DNA of 64,000 bases. Source: JAUNBN01 sp036645935. GTDB lineage: Bacteria; Bacillota; Clostridia; Oscillospirales; Ruminococcaceae. The notes beneath the pieces were generated by a model. That model did not search any database and was not told where the DNA came from. It saw only the letters and a list, made by a program, of their open reading frames with translations. Of the stretch, positions 41,941 through 50,884 are shown piece after piece. Location of the stretch: positions 1 through 64,000 of the forward strand of contig JAVXNE010000006.1 of the NCBI GenBank assembly GCA_036645935.1. Reading direction: 5' to 3'. Both the position numbers and the translations under genes were made by a program. Every line of letters begins with the position of its first letter. The first letter of the stretch is position 1.

Positions 41941-43146
41941 GTGAGAGATTTAAAGCATCTGTACTATTTCGAAAATTTGCTGACCGAAGCAAACAACGAA
42001 CTGGTACAGCAGGCGCAGCGGGATGGAAAATATGCAATAGGTTATACCTGCTTTCATATGCCCGAGGTTTTACTCAATCTCGGCAATTGCTTTTCCGTTC
42101 GCCTGCGCGCTCCGCGCACAGGTTCGCTGGACATTGCAACGTATTACATGTCCAACTCGACGTGCGAGTATGCGAGAGCGCTGCTCGAAAGAGGTCTTGA
42201 GGGGGGATACAAGTTTCTCGACGCACTCGCCGGAGTTGACGCGTGCGAGTGCATGAACCGCAGCATGGAAAACATGGAGCTTCTCAAAATCAACCCAAAA
42301 GATCATTTCTTTTTCAGCAATATAGACGTTCCTTTTTCGGACGATGAGGACTGCGTCAAACACTATTGCGAACAGATTAACCGAAAGGTGCTGAAAGTTT
42401 TGCAGGAAAAACTCGGCGTTGATATTTCTGATTCGGCAATGCGCAAGGCGGTTGCCGAACACAACGAGATCTGCCGTCTGCTCGCGGAGATTGGCGAATA
42501 CAGAAAGCTCGACAACCCGACCATCACGGGTCATGAATTCCACATTCTCAGCCTTGTCAGCTACTGCTGCCCGAAATATCTCATAATCGACAAACTCCGC
42601 GAAACGGTTGAGGAGATGAAAACCCGGGAAGCCGACAAAAAAAAGCATTTCCGTGCAAAAGTCGTTGTGGTAGGCTCAGAAATCGATGACCCCGATCTGA
42701 TATCTCTGATAGAGGAGAGCGGTGCATTGGTCGTTGCCGACCGTTTCTGCTACGGTACGATTCCAGGAAGATCGGAAATCGTTCTCGACCCGGATAAGCC
42801 CGCATTTGAGCAGATCTGCCGCCGCTATCTTCACGACACCCTCTGCCCGCGCCATATAAGCCCGCACAAGGTTAACAAGAGATACGACGTTGCTGAGCAG
42901 CTTTTCCATGAGTATCATGCCGACGGCATAATTTATGAACAGATCAAGTTCTGCACATACTGGTCATACGAGCGGGCACTTGCAAGCCACGTTATGTCGG
43001 AGGAAAGAGGCATTCCCTCGCTGTCTATAGACCGTCCGTATATGTCGAGGACAAGCGGACAGCTTCGCACAAGAGTGCAAGCATTTGTCGAAAGCCTTGA
43101 AATCAAAAGAATAAAGAGCGCAAAACTACAAAAGGAGGTAGAATAA
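41941..43146 (+). CDS. 2-hydroxyacyl-CoA dehydratase-like subunit (HgdB/double-cubane family)
   Basis: A 401-residue protein; GTG 41941 follows TAAGGAGG. Family marks: GYTCFHMPEVLL, a second Cys in MSNSTCEYARALL, a third region GVDACECMNR, then VVVVGSEIDDPDLISLIEES, and the C-terminal ADGIIYEQIKFCTYWSYE with GIPSLSIDRP and GQLRTRVQAFVE. Cys residues sit where HgdB-type proteins bind [4Fe-4S] or, in double-cubane proteins, an [8Fe-9S] cluster. Such enzymes use low-potential electrons from an ATP-dependent activase to reduce CoA-thioesters or small molecules. The substrate is not apparent; no CoA-transferase is nearby. Confidence 0.85.
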   Translation: MRDLKHLYYFENLLTEANNELVQQAQRDGKYAIGYTCFHMPEVLLNLGNCFSVRLRAPRTGSLDIATYYMSNSTCEYARALLERGLEGGYKFLDALAGVDACECMNRSMENMELLKINPKDHFFFSNIDVPFSDDEDCVKHYCEQINRKVLKVLQEKLGVDISDSAMRKAVAEHNEICRLLAEIGEYRKLDNPTITGHEFHILSLVSYCCPKYLIIDKLRETVEEMKTREADKKKHFRAKVVVVGSEIDDPDLISLIEESGALVVADRFCYGTIPGRSEIVLDPDKPAFEQICRRYLHDTLCPRHISPHKVNKRYDVAEQLFHEYHADGIIYEQIKFCTYWSYERALASHVMSEERGIPSLSIDRPYMSRTSGQLRTRVQAFVESLEIKRIKSAKLQKEVE

Positions 43147-44709
43147 ATGGCCACCGCAGAAAGAAAAAAAGGTCTCGGGAATCTTTACAGCGCCAAACAC
43201 CGCGCGATGAGACACCGCGAGTGGAGAGGATTTAAAGATACCATCTACGATTATTTCCGCTGGCTGAAACTGCTCGGTTTGCTCGGTGGAAAGCTTTTCC
43301 CCGTTCTGCCCCAGATGGCAAAGGCACTCTTCCGGTATCGCTGGATAGTGTCCTACCTCACAACTCCCGCCTTTGTTGACAGACATACCATTGGGCTGAG
43401 AGATTACGATCTACGCTATACTCACGAACAATTTTATGCATTGCTGCAAAACTCCGTTGCTATGGTTAAGGACATTCTCGAGAGAGACGAAAATCTCAAT
43501 CCGAAATCAAAAAAAGCGGCGGCACTTCGCGAGAAGACCATCATTTTTGACGAGATGATGCCGATTCAGGTCATGGCCGGTTTCCCCACTCTCAAGGGCA
43601 TCCCTCTTCAGATGATTCCGATTTTTGAAGCGGGAGAGGTTGACCAGCAGGCCAACATGTATTACATCGACGCCATTGAGCATTTTGGACTGGCACCTGA
43701 CGTCTGCCCCCTTCCCGCTGCGGAATGCGGCTGTGCCGTTGTCGACGACTATCCCAAAATAGGCAAACTCTACGTCTCGAGCATCATGCCGTGCGACGGC
43801 TCAGTTGTCTCCTGCATGTACACCGAGAGATATTTCAAAGAGCTTGACTGCTACCAGATAACACCTCCTCAGAGATTCAATGAAGAAGAAGTGCAGGAAT
43901 ACGCCGTCAAGAACATTAAGGGCTGCATAAAGTTCATTGAAGACCGCATGAACGTTAAGTTCGATTGGGACGCCTATTTCAGCGTTATGAAACGCCACAA
44001 CACCGAAACCCAATACATGATGGACAAATGGGACATTAACTGCACCGACTATCCCCAGATCTGCGGAGCCGGGCTGGCTCTTCACCGCGAATATGAGTTC
44101 CAAATTGCAAGTTCTCTGGACGACTACTTCGTCAAGGCCGACGAAAAGGTCAACAAGCTTATGATGAAGGGCTATGAGCACGCTAAGAAAGTCGGCGATA
44201 AGCCTCTCTATCGCGCAATCGTCTGGTCCTGCCCCGCGCATTATTACAGCAACTTCACCTACTGGGCGCAGAACTGCTGGGGAATCAAAACCCTGGTCGA
44301 CATGGAGTGCATGCTGACCCATCATTTTTACGACCTTGAAGACAAGGAAAAAAGCCTCGTCGACATGGCGAAGGGCTATGAGCGTATGACCATGCGCTCC
44401 CACTCCAACGGCGGTTATGTCAATGCTCTCGACGAATGCTGGAAAATGTGTGAAAAGTTCAACGCCAACATCGTTTTCATGTATAACCACGTTTCATGCA
44501 AAAACTTTGCCGGACTTCAGGGATTGTTTGAGGATCAAGCGAGAGATCACGGAATCAATCTTATCTGGGTCGAACATGATTTGATGGATCCTCGCACTGT
44601 TTCGAGAAAGGCGATGCGCGACCGCGTCAACCGCTATATGACAACGGTTTTCCGCGCACAGCCGCTGGATCCATCGCTTGTTGACTACGACGACGATATA
44701 ACTTGGTGA
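43147..44709 (+). CDS. 2-hydroxyacyl-CoA dehydratase-like second subunit (HgdA-type), enlarged
   Basis: A 520-residue protein, longer than usual HgdA subunits (about 420-480). The N-terminal 110 residues (YDYFRWLKLLGLLGG, MAKALFRYRWIVSYL) are basic and hydrophobic and not typical of the family. The core shows IFDEMMPIQVMAGFP, PLPAAECGCAVVDDYPKIG, SIMPCDGSVVSCMYTERYF, and MECMLTHHFYD with FMYNHVSCKNFAG near the end. Many Cys residues suggest an Fe-S cluster. It starts immediately after the preceding gene and should form a heterodimer with it. Confidence 0.8.
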   Translation: MATAERKKGLGNLYSAKHRAMRHREWRGFKDTIYDYFRWLKLLGLLGGKLFPVLPQMAKALFRYRWIVSYLTTPAFVDRHTIGLRDYDLRYTHEQFYALLQNSVAMVKDILERDENLNPKSKKAAALREKTIIFDEMMPIQVMAGFPTLKGIPLQMIPIFEAGEVDQQANMYYIDAIEHFGLAPDVCPLPAAECGCAVVDDYPKIGKLYVSSIMPCDGSVVSCMYTERYFKELDCYQITPPQRFNEEEVQEYAVKNIKGCIKFIEDRMNVKFDWDAYFSVMKRHNTETQYMMDKWDINCTDYPQICGAGLALHREYEFQIASSLDDYFVKADEKVNKLMMKGYEHAKKVGDKPLYRAIVWSCPAHYYSNFTYWAQNCWGIKTLVDMECMLTHHFYDLEDKEKSLVDMAKGYERMTMRSHSNGGYVNALDECWKMCEKFNANIVFMYNHVSCKNFAGLQGLFEDQARDHGINLIWVEHDLMDPRTVSRKAMRDRVNRYMTTVFRAQPLDPSLVDYDDDITW

Positions 44710-44720
44710 GGAGAAATATA

Positions 44721-45518
44721 ATGAAATATTTTGGTGGATGCGACGTAGGCTCAACCTACACGAAATGCGTGATTATCGACGAAAGCGGGAAGATCTGTTC
44801 CGCGGTGACAATAAGAAGCAAAATCAATGCGGAAATCAGCGCAGAGGACGCTCTTAAACAGGCGATCAGCGAGGTGGATGGAATATCAACAGCCTCAGAT
44901 CTTGCCTATCTCATCGGAACGGGCTACGGCCGCAACAAGGTCCCCTTTGCGGATGAGAATATCTCCGAAATATCCTGCCACGCTATGGGTGTTCATGTTG
45001 TTGACCCGAGTGTTAAAGCCATTATTGACATCGGCGGCCAGGACGTTAAAGGTATTGCCGTGGACGATGACGGCACAGTTAAGACTTTCGCCATGAATGA
45101 CAAGTGCGCCGCAGGAACAGGGCGCTTCTTCGAGGCGATGGCAAACGCCTTTGAGATGAGCATTGAGGATTTCTGCGACCTTTCGCTCGGCGCAAAAAAC
45201 ACAATCCCGATAACGGCGCAGTGCACTGTTTTCGCGGAGAGCGAGGTTATCACTCTCGTCGGTGAGGGAAAGCCGCGCGAGGAGATTGCGGCGGGAATAC
45301 AGCAGGCAGTCGCCAAACGCTGCTTTATAATGGCGAAGAAAGCCGGCTCAAGCGATCGCTTGACACTGACGGGCGGCTGCGCGAAAAATAGGGGCCTTAA
45401 AAAAGCAATTGAACAGGTGCTGAACATCAAAGTGGTTGAACTGAGCGTTGACCCGCAGCTTATGGGGGCGTTGGGCGCCGCAGAATATGCCCGTCAAAAG
45501 GGTATGGAACAGGAGTAA
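44721..45518 (+). CDS. ATP-dependent activase of 2-hydroxyacyl-CoA dehydratase (HgdC/BadFG-type)
   Basis: A 265-residue ASKHA-fold ATPase; ATG 44721 follows GTGAGGAGA. Phosphate-1 motif GCDVGSTYTKCVII, phosphate-2 IDIGGQDVKGI, adenosine motif GGCAKNRGL. The two Cys that hold the shared [4Fe-4S] cluster of the homodimer are seen in NDKCAAGTGRFFEAM and AQCTVFAESE. It injects one low-potential electron into the dehydratase-like pair at the cost of ATP. This is strong support for the catalytic type of the two preceding genes. Confidence 0.92.
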   Translation: MKYFGGCDVGSTYTKCVIIDESGKICSAVTIRSKINAEISAEDALKQAISEVDGISTASDLAYLIGTGYGRNKVPFADENISEISCHAMGVHVVDPSVKAIIDIGGQDVKGIAVDDDGTVKTFAMNDKCAAGTGRFFEAMANAFEMSIEDFCDLSLGAKNTIPITAQCTVFAESEVITLVGEGKPREEIAAGIQQAVAKRCFIMAKKAGSSDRLTLTGGCAKNRGLKKAIEQVLNIKVVELSVDPQLMGALGAAEYARQKGMEQE

Positions 45519-45521
45519 ACT

Positions 45522-45677
45522 ATGGCTTGGTATTGGATAGTTGCAATCGTGATAGTGTCGCTTTTTCTTCTGACATTTTTGGTTTACATAACCAATTCGG
45601 ACATGAAGCTCGTCGAAAAGATTTACAACGGGCTTATAGCCAAACACGACGCACAACATAAAGAAGAAACACTGTAA
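45522..45677 (+). CDS. Small single-span membrane protein
   Basis: A 51-residue protein (MAWYWIVAIVIVSLFLLTFL ... then VEKIYNGLIAKHDAQHKEET). One N-terminal membrane helix of about 20 residues is followed by a hydrophilic tail. It starts three bases after the activase stop and its stop codon overlaps the next start (TAATG), so it is almost certainly translated as part of the operon. Function unknown; it could anchor the complex to the membrane. Confidence 0.75.
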   Translation: MAWYWIVAIVIVSLFLLTFLVYITNSDMKLVEKIYNGLIAKHDAQHKEETL

Positions 45678-46414
45678 TGAAAATTTTTGACGCTGTTATT
45701 GAAAAGACAGTCTCGCTGCTTGCCGGTCTTCAGCCAAAGCGCTTCAGCTATAATCCGGAAGGCTCGGCGGTTGAGGGAAGCAAGAACGAGCTTGTGATGC
45801 GGCGTGATGCAGCGTATGAACTGGGTGCGGGTTCTCTTGCAAGCATCAACTACACCGTTTATACAACCGGCAAAGACCTCGTCCCTGCCGATGAAATTCT
45901 GCTCTACGGCAAAGACCTGTGCGAAATCGGAGCCGACTGCAATTTTGCAAGAATTGCGATGCTCCGAACCGATGATATTGAGCTGCACGGCGAACAGGCA
46001 AGCTATGAAATCATCAAGAGTATCGAGATCAAAAAATACGACGTATCGCCGAAAGGATATATGCTGCGAGCTTCGGCGCTTTCCAACCGCGAACAAGTTC
46101 GCGTGTCGGAAGGCGCAGTAAAGAGCGGCATTACCTTTGAGCAGATCGGAAACCTGTTCATAAAGAAATATCACGAAAACTCCCACGTGCAGGCAGTGAG
46201 AATCATCTTTATCAGCCTTGACGACGGACCGTACGGAGAGCTTGAAAAACTTGCGAGCACATCCGTGAACATATCCCGCGCGCTGAATCACCTCATCTCC
46301 GATCTCAAGATGGACTGCCACTCGTGCGAGTGGAAGCCTGTTTGCGACGAGGTTGAGGGCATGAAAGAAATTCACCAAAAAATGACCGAACAAACGAACG
46401 GAGGTATACTTTGA
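45677..46414 (+). CDS. CO dehydrogenase/acetyl-CoA synthase beta-subunit-like protein
   Basis: A 245-residue protein. YDVSPKGYMLRASALSNREQ and VRVSEGAVKSGITFEQIGNL, then IRIIFISLDDGPYGELEKLA resemble a part of acetyl-CoA synthase beta (CdhC/AcsB). The C terminus holds DCHSCEWKPVCDEVEGMKEI, a C-x2-C-x5-C cluster able to bind a metal. The A-cluster domain motif of full ACS is not present, and the protein is only about a third of full length. It overlaps both neighbours by a few bases. A C1 or acyl-carrier role, or a role as metallochaperone client, is possible; direct ACS activity is unlikely. Confidence 0.65.
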   Translation: MKIFDAVIEKTVSLLAGLQPKRFSYNPEGSAVEGSKNELVMRRDAAYELGAGSLASINYTVYTTGKDLVPADEILLYGKDLCEIGADCNFARIAMLRTDDIELHGEQASYEIIKSIEIKKYDVSPKGYMLRASALSNREQVRVSEGAVKSGITFEQIGNLFIKKYHENSHVQAVRIIFISLDDGPYGELEKLASTSVNISRALNHLISDLKMDCHSCEWKPVCDEVEGMKEIHQKMTEQTNGGIL

Positions 46415-48693
46415 GCGAATTAAAAAAAGATGCGGCCGTACAAAAAATTGTGGACAGCTGCGGCGACTGGTTTAAAGACGGTCGCGAAAACAGAGCCGGT
46501 AACGCGGCTGAAATGACCCGTGAGCTTTATCCTTACACGTCTATCTTCTCGCCGATAAGAATCAACCGCATGACCGTCAAAAACCGTGTGGTCATGGCGC
46601 CGATGGGCAACCTAATGATGTGCGAAGAGACCGGAAGACCCAACACAAAGATGATTCAGTATTTCATCGCAAGAGCCAAGGGCGGTGTCGGGCTCATCAC
46701 ATCCGGACTTATTCCGATAAGCCATGGACAGGATCCGACCGTCACCGACGTCGACAAACTCACAATGATGCCGCGCATCGACCGCTCGCGCACTGTTATG
46801 GCCGGCTGGAGGGATCTCGCGCAGGGATGCCATTCATACGGCAGCCGCTTCTTCATCCAGCTCACTCCCGGCCTCGGGCGTGTCGGACCGCCGACATGCC
46901 TCGTGAACCAGATGAAATTCCCTGTCTCTTCGTCTTTTAACCGCAATTTCTATATTCCCGAGCTACCCTGCATGAGAATAAGCGACGGCAAGCTCAATAA
47001 GATTATCAAAAACGCGGGACAGGCTGCTGCGGACGCAAAGGCATGCCTTATCGACGGCGTATATCTTCACGGACATGAAGGCTATCTGCTCGAGCAGATG
47101 ACCAACACCGCATTTAACCGCCGTGTTCTCGGCAAATATTCCGACTGGCACCGTTTCGGTGTTGACATGGTAAAAGAGATACGCAAAAGAGTTGGTGCAA
47201 ATTACCCGATCATGTACAGAATCGACCTCAGCCTCGCGCTCAACGAAACGTACGGTGAGGTCATGGATCAGGTTCCGTCACTCAAAAAATTCAAAAACGG
47301 ACGTACTATCGAGCAGACACTTGAATATATGGACATGCTCGTTGAGGCTGGAGTTGATATGTTCGACGTCGATCTCGGCTGCTATGACAACTGGTGGCTG
47401 CCGCATCCCCCGGCGGGTATGCCGGCCGGCTGCTTCATCGACGTTTCAAAAATTGTCAAAACCCACTTCAAGGAGAAAAACATTCTCTCGAATGCCGGCG
47501 TTGAGGTTCCCGTCGTCGCCGTCGGAAAACTAGGTTATCCCGATGTCTCCGAGCGAGCGCTCAGAGAGGGATACTGCGACATGGTCATGCTCGGGCGTCC
47601 ACTGCTCTCCGATCCAGAGTGGTGCAATAAGGCCTATGCCGGTGAAGTCGACAAGATTTGCCCCTGCATCGGCTGTCAGGAAGGCTGCGTCAATGAATTT
47701 GTGGAGGGCGGACACATCCAGTGCGCCGTCAATGCGAGAACCGGATTTGAAGATCTGCTTCCGGAGATTGCCAGCGCTGCGCAAACGAAAAAGAAAATCG
47801 GCGTTGTGGGCGCAGGTCCCGCCGGAATTATCTTTGCAATAAACGCTGCGAGACGCGGACATTCCGTTGAGCTGATTGAAAAAGCAGGCAAGATTGGCGG
47901 TAAAATATTGCCGGGTTGCGTCCCCGCAGTCAAATTCGATTTCCTGAACTACTTGAAATGGCTCGAAGTGCAGATTGAAGACGCCAAAAAACTGCCTAAT
48001 TTCACAGTCAAAATGAACACCACTGCCTCCGCGGAATGGCTCAAGGCGCAGAAATACGATTCAATCGTGTTCGCTATTGGAACAAAAAACGCCTGTCCCC
48101 CGATTCCCGGAATCGAAAAGATGAAGACTGTTCAGGCTGTTGATTTGCTTGCCGACCCCTCTTTGCTGGGCAACGCCAAAAACATCGTGGTCGCGGGCGG
48201 CGGCGTTGTCGGCTGTGAAACGGCATACTGGCTCAAATACGAGCAAGGCAAGGATGTCAAGCTCGTTGAAATGCTTCCGAACTTCATGGAAGGCGTCTGC
48301 ACCGCTAACCGCGGGCATCTGATACACTATTTGCACAAAGCCGGAGTTGAGATGTTCAACTGCGCGCGTGTGACCTCGTTCGGAGAGGGCAAGATCAACA
48401 TAACCAGAAACATCTCGAAGGGCGCTCCTAACCCTTACAACACGTGGCAGCCTCTGCTGCCTGAAAATATTCCGAACCCCATGGCAAAAGAACTGGGACC
48501 CGAAACTCAGGACTTTTCACTCGAAACGGATCTCGTCGTGCTCGCGATGGGCGGAAGACCGGACGACACGCTCTACAACGAGGCTCTCGGATCCAACACT
48601 GCGTCTGAGCTGTTCAACATTGGCGACAGCTTTGCCGCAGGAAAAGTTTTGGAAGCCACGCGAGCGGCCTACAACCTCGCAGCAAGAATCTGA
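46411..48693 (+). CDS. Old-yellow-enzyme/2,4-dienoyl-CoA reductase-type iron-sulfur flavoprotein
   Basis: A 760-residue enzyme, about 90 residues longer than typical FadH/BaiCD. TTG 46411 follows CGGAGG and overlaps the previous stop. The FMN barrel starts FSPIRINRMTVKNRVVMAPM; the [4Fe-4S] ligands are CIGCQEGC...QC (C-x2-C-x3-C-x11-C); GVVGAGPAGIIFA and IVVAGGGVVGCETAYW bind FAD and NAD(P)H. An extra N-terminal segment of 40 residues precedes the barrel. It probably reduces an activated C=C bond or passes NAD(P)H electrons within this operon's pathway. Last gene; a strong terminator follows. Confidence 0.88.
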   Translation: MSELKKDAAVQKIVDSCGDWFKDGRENRAGNAAEMTRELYPYTSIFSPIRINRMTVKNRVVMAPMGNLMMCEETGRPNTKMIQYFIARAKGGVGLITSGLIPISHGQDPTVTDVDKLTMMPRIDRSRTVMAGWRDLAQGCHSYGSRFFIQLTPGLGRVGPPTCLVNQMKFPVSSSFNRNFYIPELPCMRISDGKLNKIIKNAGQAAADAKACLIDGVYLHGHEGYLLEQMTNTAFNRRVLGKYSDWHRFGVDMVKEIRKRVGANYPIMYRIDLSLALNETYGEVMDQVPSLKKFKNGRTIEQTLEYMDMLVEAGVDMFDVDLGCYDNWWLPHPPAGMPAGCFIDVSKIVKTHFKEKNILSNAGVEVPVVAVGKLGYPDVSERALREGYCDMVMLGRPLLSDPEWCNKAYAGEVDKICPCIGCQEGCVNEFVEGGHIQCAVNARTGFEDLLPEIASAAQTKKKIGVVGAGPAGIIFAINAARRGHSVELIEKAGKIGGKILPGCVPAVKFDFLNYLKWLEVQIEDAKKLPNFTVKMNTTASAEWLKAQKYDSIVFAIGTKNACPPIPGIEKMKTVQAVDLLADPSLLGNAKNIVVAGGGVVGCETAYWLKYEQGKDVKLVEMLPNFMEGVCTANRGHLIHYLHKAGVEMFNCARVTSFGEGKINITRNISKGAPNPYNTWQPLLPENIPNPMAKELGPETQDFSLETDLVVLAMGGRPDDTLYNEALGSNTASELFNIGDSFAAGKVLEATRAAYNLAARI

Positions 48694-48816
48694 CAGTTTG
48701 CCTTGTCTCTCACCATTGAAAGACTTCTAACTGAAAGCTGATTTTCGTTGGCAAGACGCTGTTGAGATAAGCTTTGACAGCCATCACAGCGCAGGCAGCA
48801 AAAACTGCGGACTTGA

Positions 48817-48865
48817 AAAAATCCGTCCTTCCAATGGAGTAAATCCATTGAGGGCGGATTTTTTT
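48817..48865 (+). terminator. Terminator of the dehydratase-like operon
   Basis: AATCCGTCCTTCCAATGGA pairs with TCCATTGAGGGCGGATT (few mismatches), followed by a run of T. It lies about 125 bases after the last gene. Confidence 0.88.
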
Positions 48866-49257
48866 GTGCTGTGTAAAAACGCGGCCGCAATGAAGATTCC
48901 CGTCCATATAATGGTGCAAATTTTCTCATTCGTTCCTTTCGCCTCTCCACACGATCGCAGTTTCATATTTTCGGCGGTTTTCGCACCCTGTACTCGCTTG
49001 AACAACTGACGGCAGCACAAAATCCCGCTGCCGCTACCGAGCAATCGTCAAATTTTCCCGTCTTTCCGCAATGTTGGATTTTGCATATTGGAGCAATAGC
49101 GCTCTTCAATAATTTGCGCATTTGCAAATTGCTTTTGACACGACTTGATGACAAGCTGAAATTTATTATTATTTTGTGCGATAAAACAGCGCGCCGAATT
49201 GTTATATGAATGAGAGGACAAGAGGTCCTTATCACTTTACAATGAAGGAGAACTGTG
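48866..49257. other. Intergenic stretch before the first RsgI-like gene
   Basis: About 390 bases. A TTGACA at 49135-49140 is the best -35 candidate, but no good -10 follows at 17 bases. Minus frames here are short and Cys-rich with no ribosome site. No gene or RNA is recognised. Confidence 0.4.
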
Positions 49258-50157
49258 ATGGAGCAGTCTAAAAAAGGAATTAAAAAAGCTGTTTTGGCGC
49301 TGTTGATCGCACTGCTTTTGCTCGGAGGTGCGGCAGTGTATTTACTTTATCCCAGCAGATATATCATACTCGACGTCAACCCTAGCATCGGCATTGAAAT
49401 GAACCGGCTAAACCGGGTATCGGCGGTAAACGCCGTTAATGAAGACGCAAAGGTGCTGCTTAATGATTTTGAAATCACGGACAGCGGAATAAAACCCGTT
49501 ATGGAGCAGCTCGTCACCCGCATGGTTGAAAGCGGATATTTAAGCGCCGAAAGCAAAAATGACGTTTTGCTCACAGGCTATGAGGGCAGTGTTTCACAGC
49601 AAGCCTTGCAGCAGGTCGGGCATGATCTTGAGGATACTCTGGACAAGCAGCACCTCGCTGCAAAAATTTTGACCCAAACAATAACATCTGACGTGGCCAA
49701 TGCCGAGAGTGCCGCACAACATGATATATCTGAAGGAAAGATGGCCGTTATAGAAAAACTGCTTCATGAAAACACGGCCCTCACGCTCGATGATCTGGCC
49801 AATGCACGAATCAGCGATCTCGTTGCATATTCAAAAGAATCCAACATACCTCTTGAGGAGCTGGAGGACAGACTGGAGGATTTGCAAGACGAGGCCGAGG
49901 ACGCAGCGGAGGATGCGGCTGAAATCGAAGAGAAAGCGGCAGAAGCTGCGCGAGAGGCTGCTGAGGATAAGCGAGAGGCTGACGAGGAAGCCGCAGAAAA
50001 AGCCCGTGAGGCCGCCAAGGATGCCGCAGACGCCGCAAACGATAAAAGAGAAGACGCTGAAAGTGCCGCTCTTGACGCAGCGGACGATCTGAGGGACACC
50101 ATGGAAACAGATCAAGACGCCTCTCACGATGCCGCAGAGAACGCACAGGATGACTAA
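49258..50157 (+). CDS. RsgI-like membrane protein with Ala/Glu/Asp-rich tail
   Basis: A 299-residue protein; ATG 49258 follows AAGGAG (seven bases). A membrane helix (AVLALLIALLLLGGAAVYLL, about residues 12-32) is followed by the RsgI-like module (YIILDVNPSIGIEMNRLNRV, then NAVNEDAKVLLNDF) and, from about residue 200, a long charged helix built of Ala, Glu, Asp, Lys and Arg, probably coiled coil. It lacks the cytoplasmic anti-sigma domain of true RsgI. The same extracellular module occurs in the protein at 50884-51855. Perhaps an auxiliary sensor for the sigma pair downstream. Confidence 0.7.
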   Translation: MEQSKKGIKKAVLALLIALLLLGGAAVYLLYPSRYIILDVNPSIGIEMNRLNRVSAVNAVNEDAKVLLNDFEITDSGIKPVMEQLVTRMVESGYLSAESKNDVLLTGYEGSVSQQALQQVGHDLEDTLDKQHLAAKILTQTITSDVANAESAAQHDISEGKMAVIEKLLHENTALTLDDLANARISDLVAYSKESNIPLEELEDRLEDLQDEAEDAAEDAAEIEEKAAEAAREAAEDKREADEEAAEKAREAAKDAADAANDKREDAESAALDAADDLRDTMETDQDASHDAAENAQDD

Positions 50158-50299
50158 AACGAGGCGTAAGCCTCTCTCCCACACTCGAGCAAACGGCGCG
50201 TCCCTCCCTGCCTGTAAGATTTGAAGAACTGCATAAAATATGATAAACTCATTGCAGGCTGAACGCGGCTAATCCACAGATAGAGAGGGCAATCTGCCT

Positions 50300-50884
50300 A
50301 TGATTTGTTTCACGCTTGTGGCGGGTAACTCTGCTCATCAAAAAAAGAAGCAACCGGAAATCAATGAAGAACTTTTTATCCGGATCGGCAATGACGATAA
50401 AAGCGCGCTCGAAGAGCTCTTTCTGCTCAGCGAGCGCGCTGTTCATGCGATGACACTGTCGATTCTGAAAGATCCCTACAATGCGCAGGATGCGGTTCAG
50501 GAAACTTTCATGAAAATACGCGAGGTCTCTCATCTATATCGGCCAAACGGAAAACCACTGGCATGGATACTCACAATAGCAAAAAACATCTCGCTCAATT
50601 TTCTGCGCAAAACCTCACGTGAAACTCCATCTCAAGACTGTGTGCCCGAAGATGATTTGCGATTTTCCTGCGTCAGCGATCCGACAGACAGATTGGTGCT
50701 TTCGACGGCTCTGAATATTCTGAGCGAGGACGAGCGGCAGATTATATTGTTGCACGTCGTGTCGGGTGTAAAACATATGGAAATCGCGAAGGCGCTGCAA
50801 CTGCCTTTGTCCACCGTGCTTTCAAGATATCACAGAGCGCTTAAAAAGCTGAAGAAACATTTAGTCGGACGGGGGGAGTTCTAA
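50300..50884 (+). CDS. ECF-type RNA polymerase sigma factor
   Basis: A 194-residue sigma factor. Region 2 spans SALEELFLLSERAVHAMTLS to DAVQETFMKIREV and PLAWILTIAKNISLNFLRK; region 4 is LSEDERQIILLHVVSGVKHM then PLSTVLSRYHRALKKLKKHL. The start ATG 50300 has a weak ribosome site (GAGGG). Its last base overlaps the first base of the next gene, so sigma and putative anti-sigma are translationally coupled. Target promoters cannot be told from the window. Confidence 0.9.
   Translation: MICFTLVAGNSAHQKKKQPEINEELFIRIGNDDKSALEELFLLSERAVHAMTLSILKDPYNAQDAVQETFMKIREVSHLYRPNGKPLAWILTIAKNISLNFLRKTSRETPSQDCVPEDDLRFSCVSDPTDRLVLSTALNILSEDERQIILLHVVSGVKHMEIAKALQLPLSTVLSRYHRALKKLKKHLVGRGEF

Noticed and set aside
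49764..50184. Ser/Ala- or Leu/Arg-rich minus frames opposite the first RsgI-like gene
   Set aside because: They mirror the repetitive Ala/Glu coding region and have no start signals.
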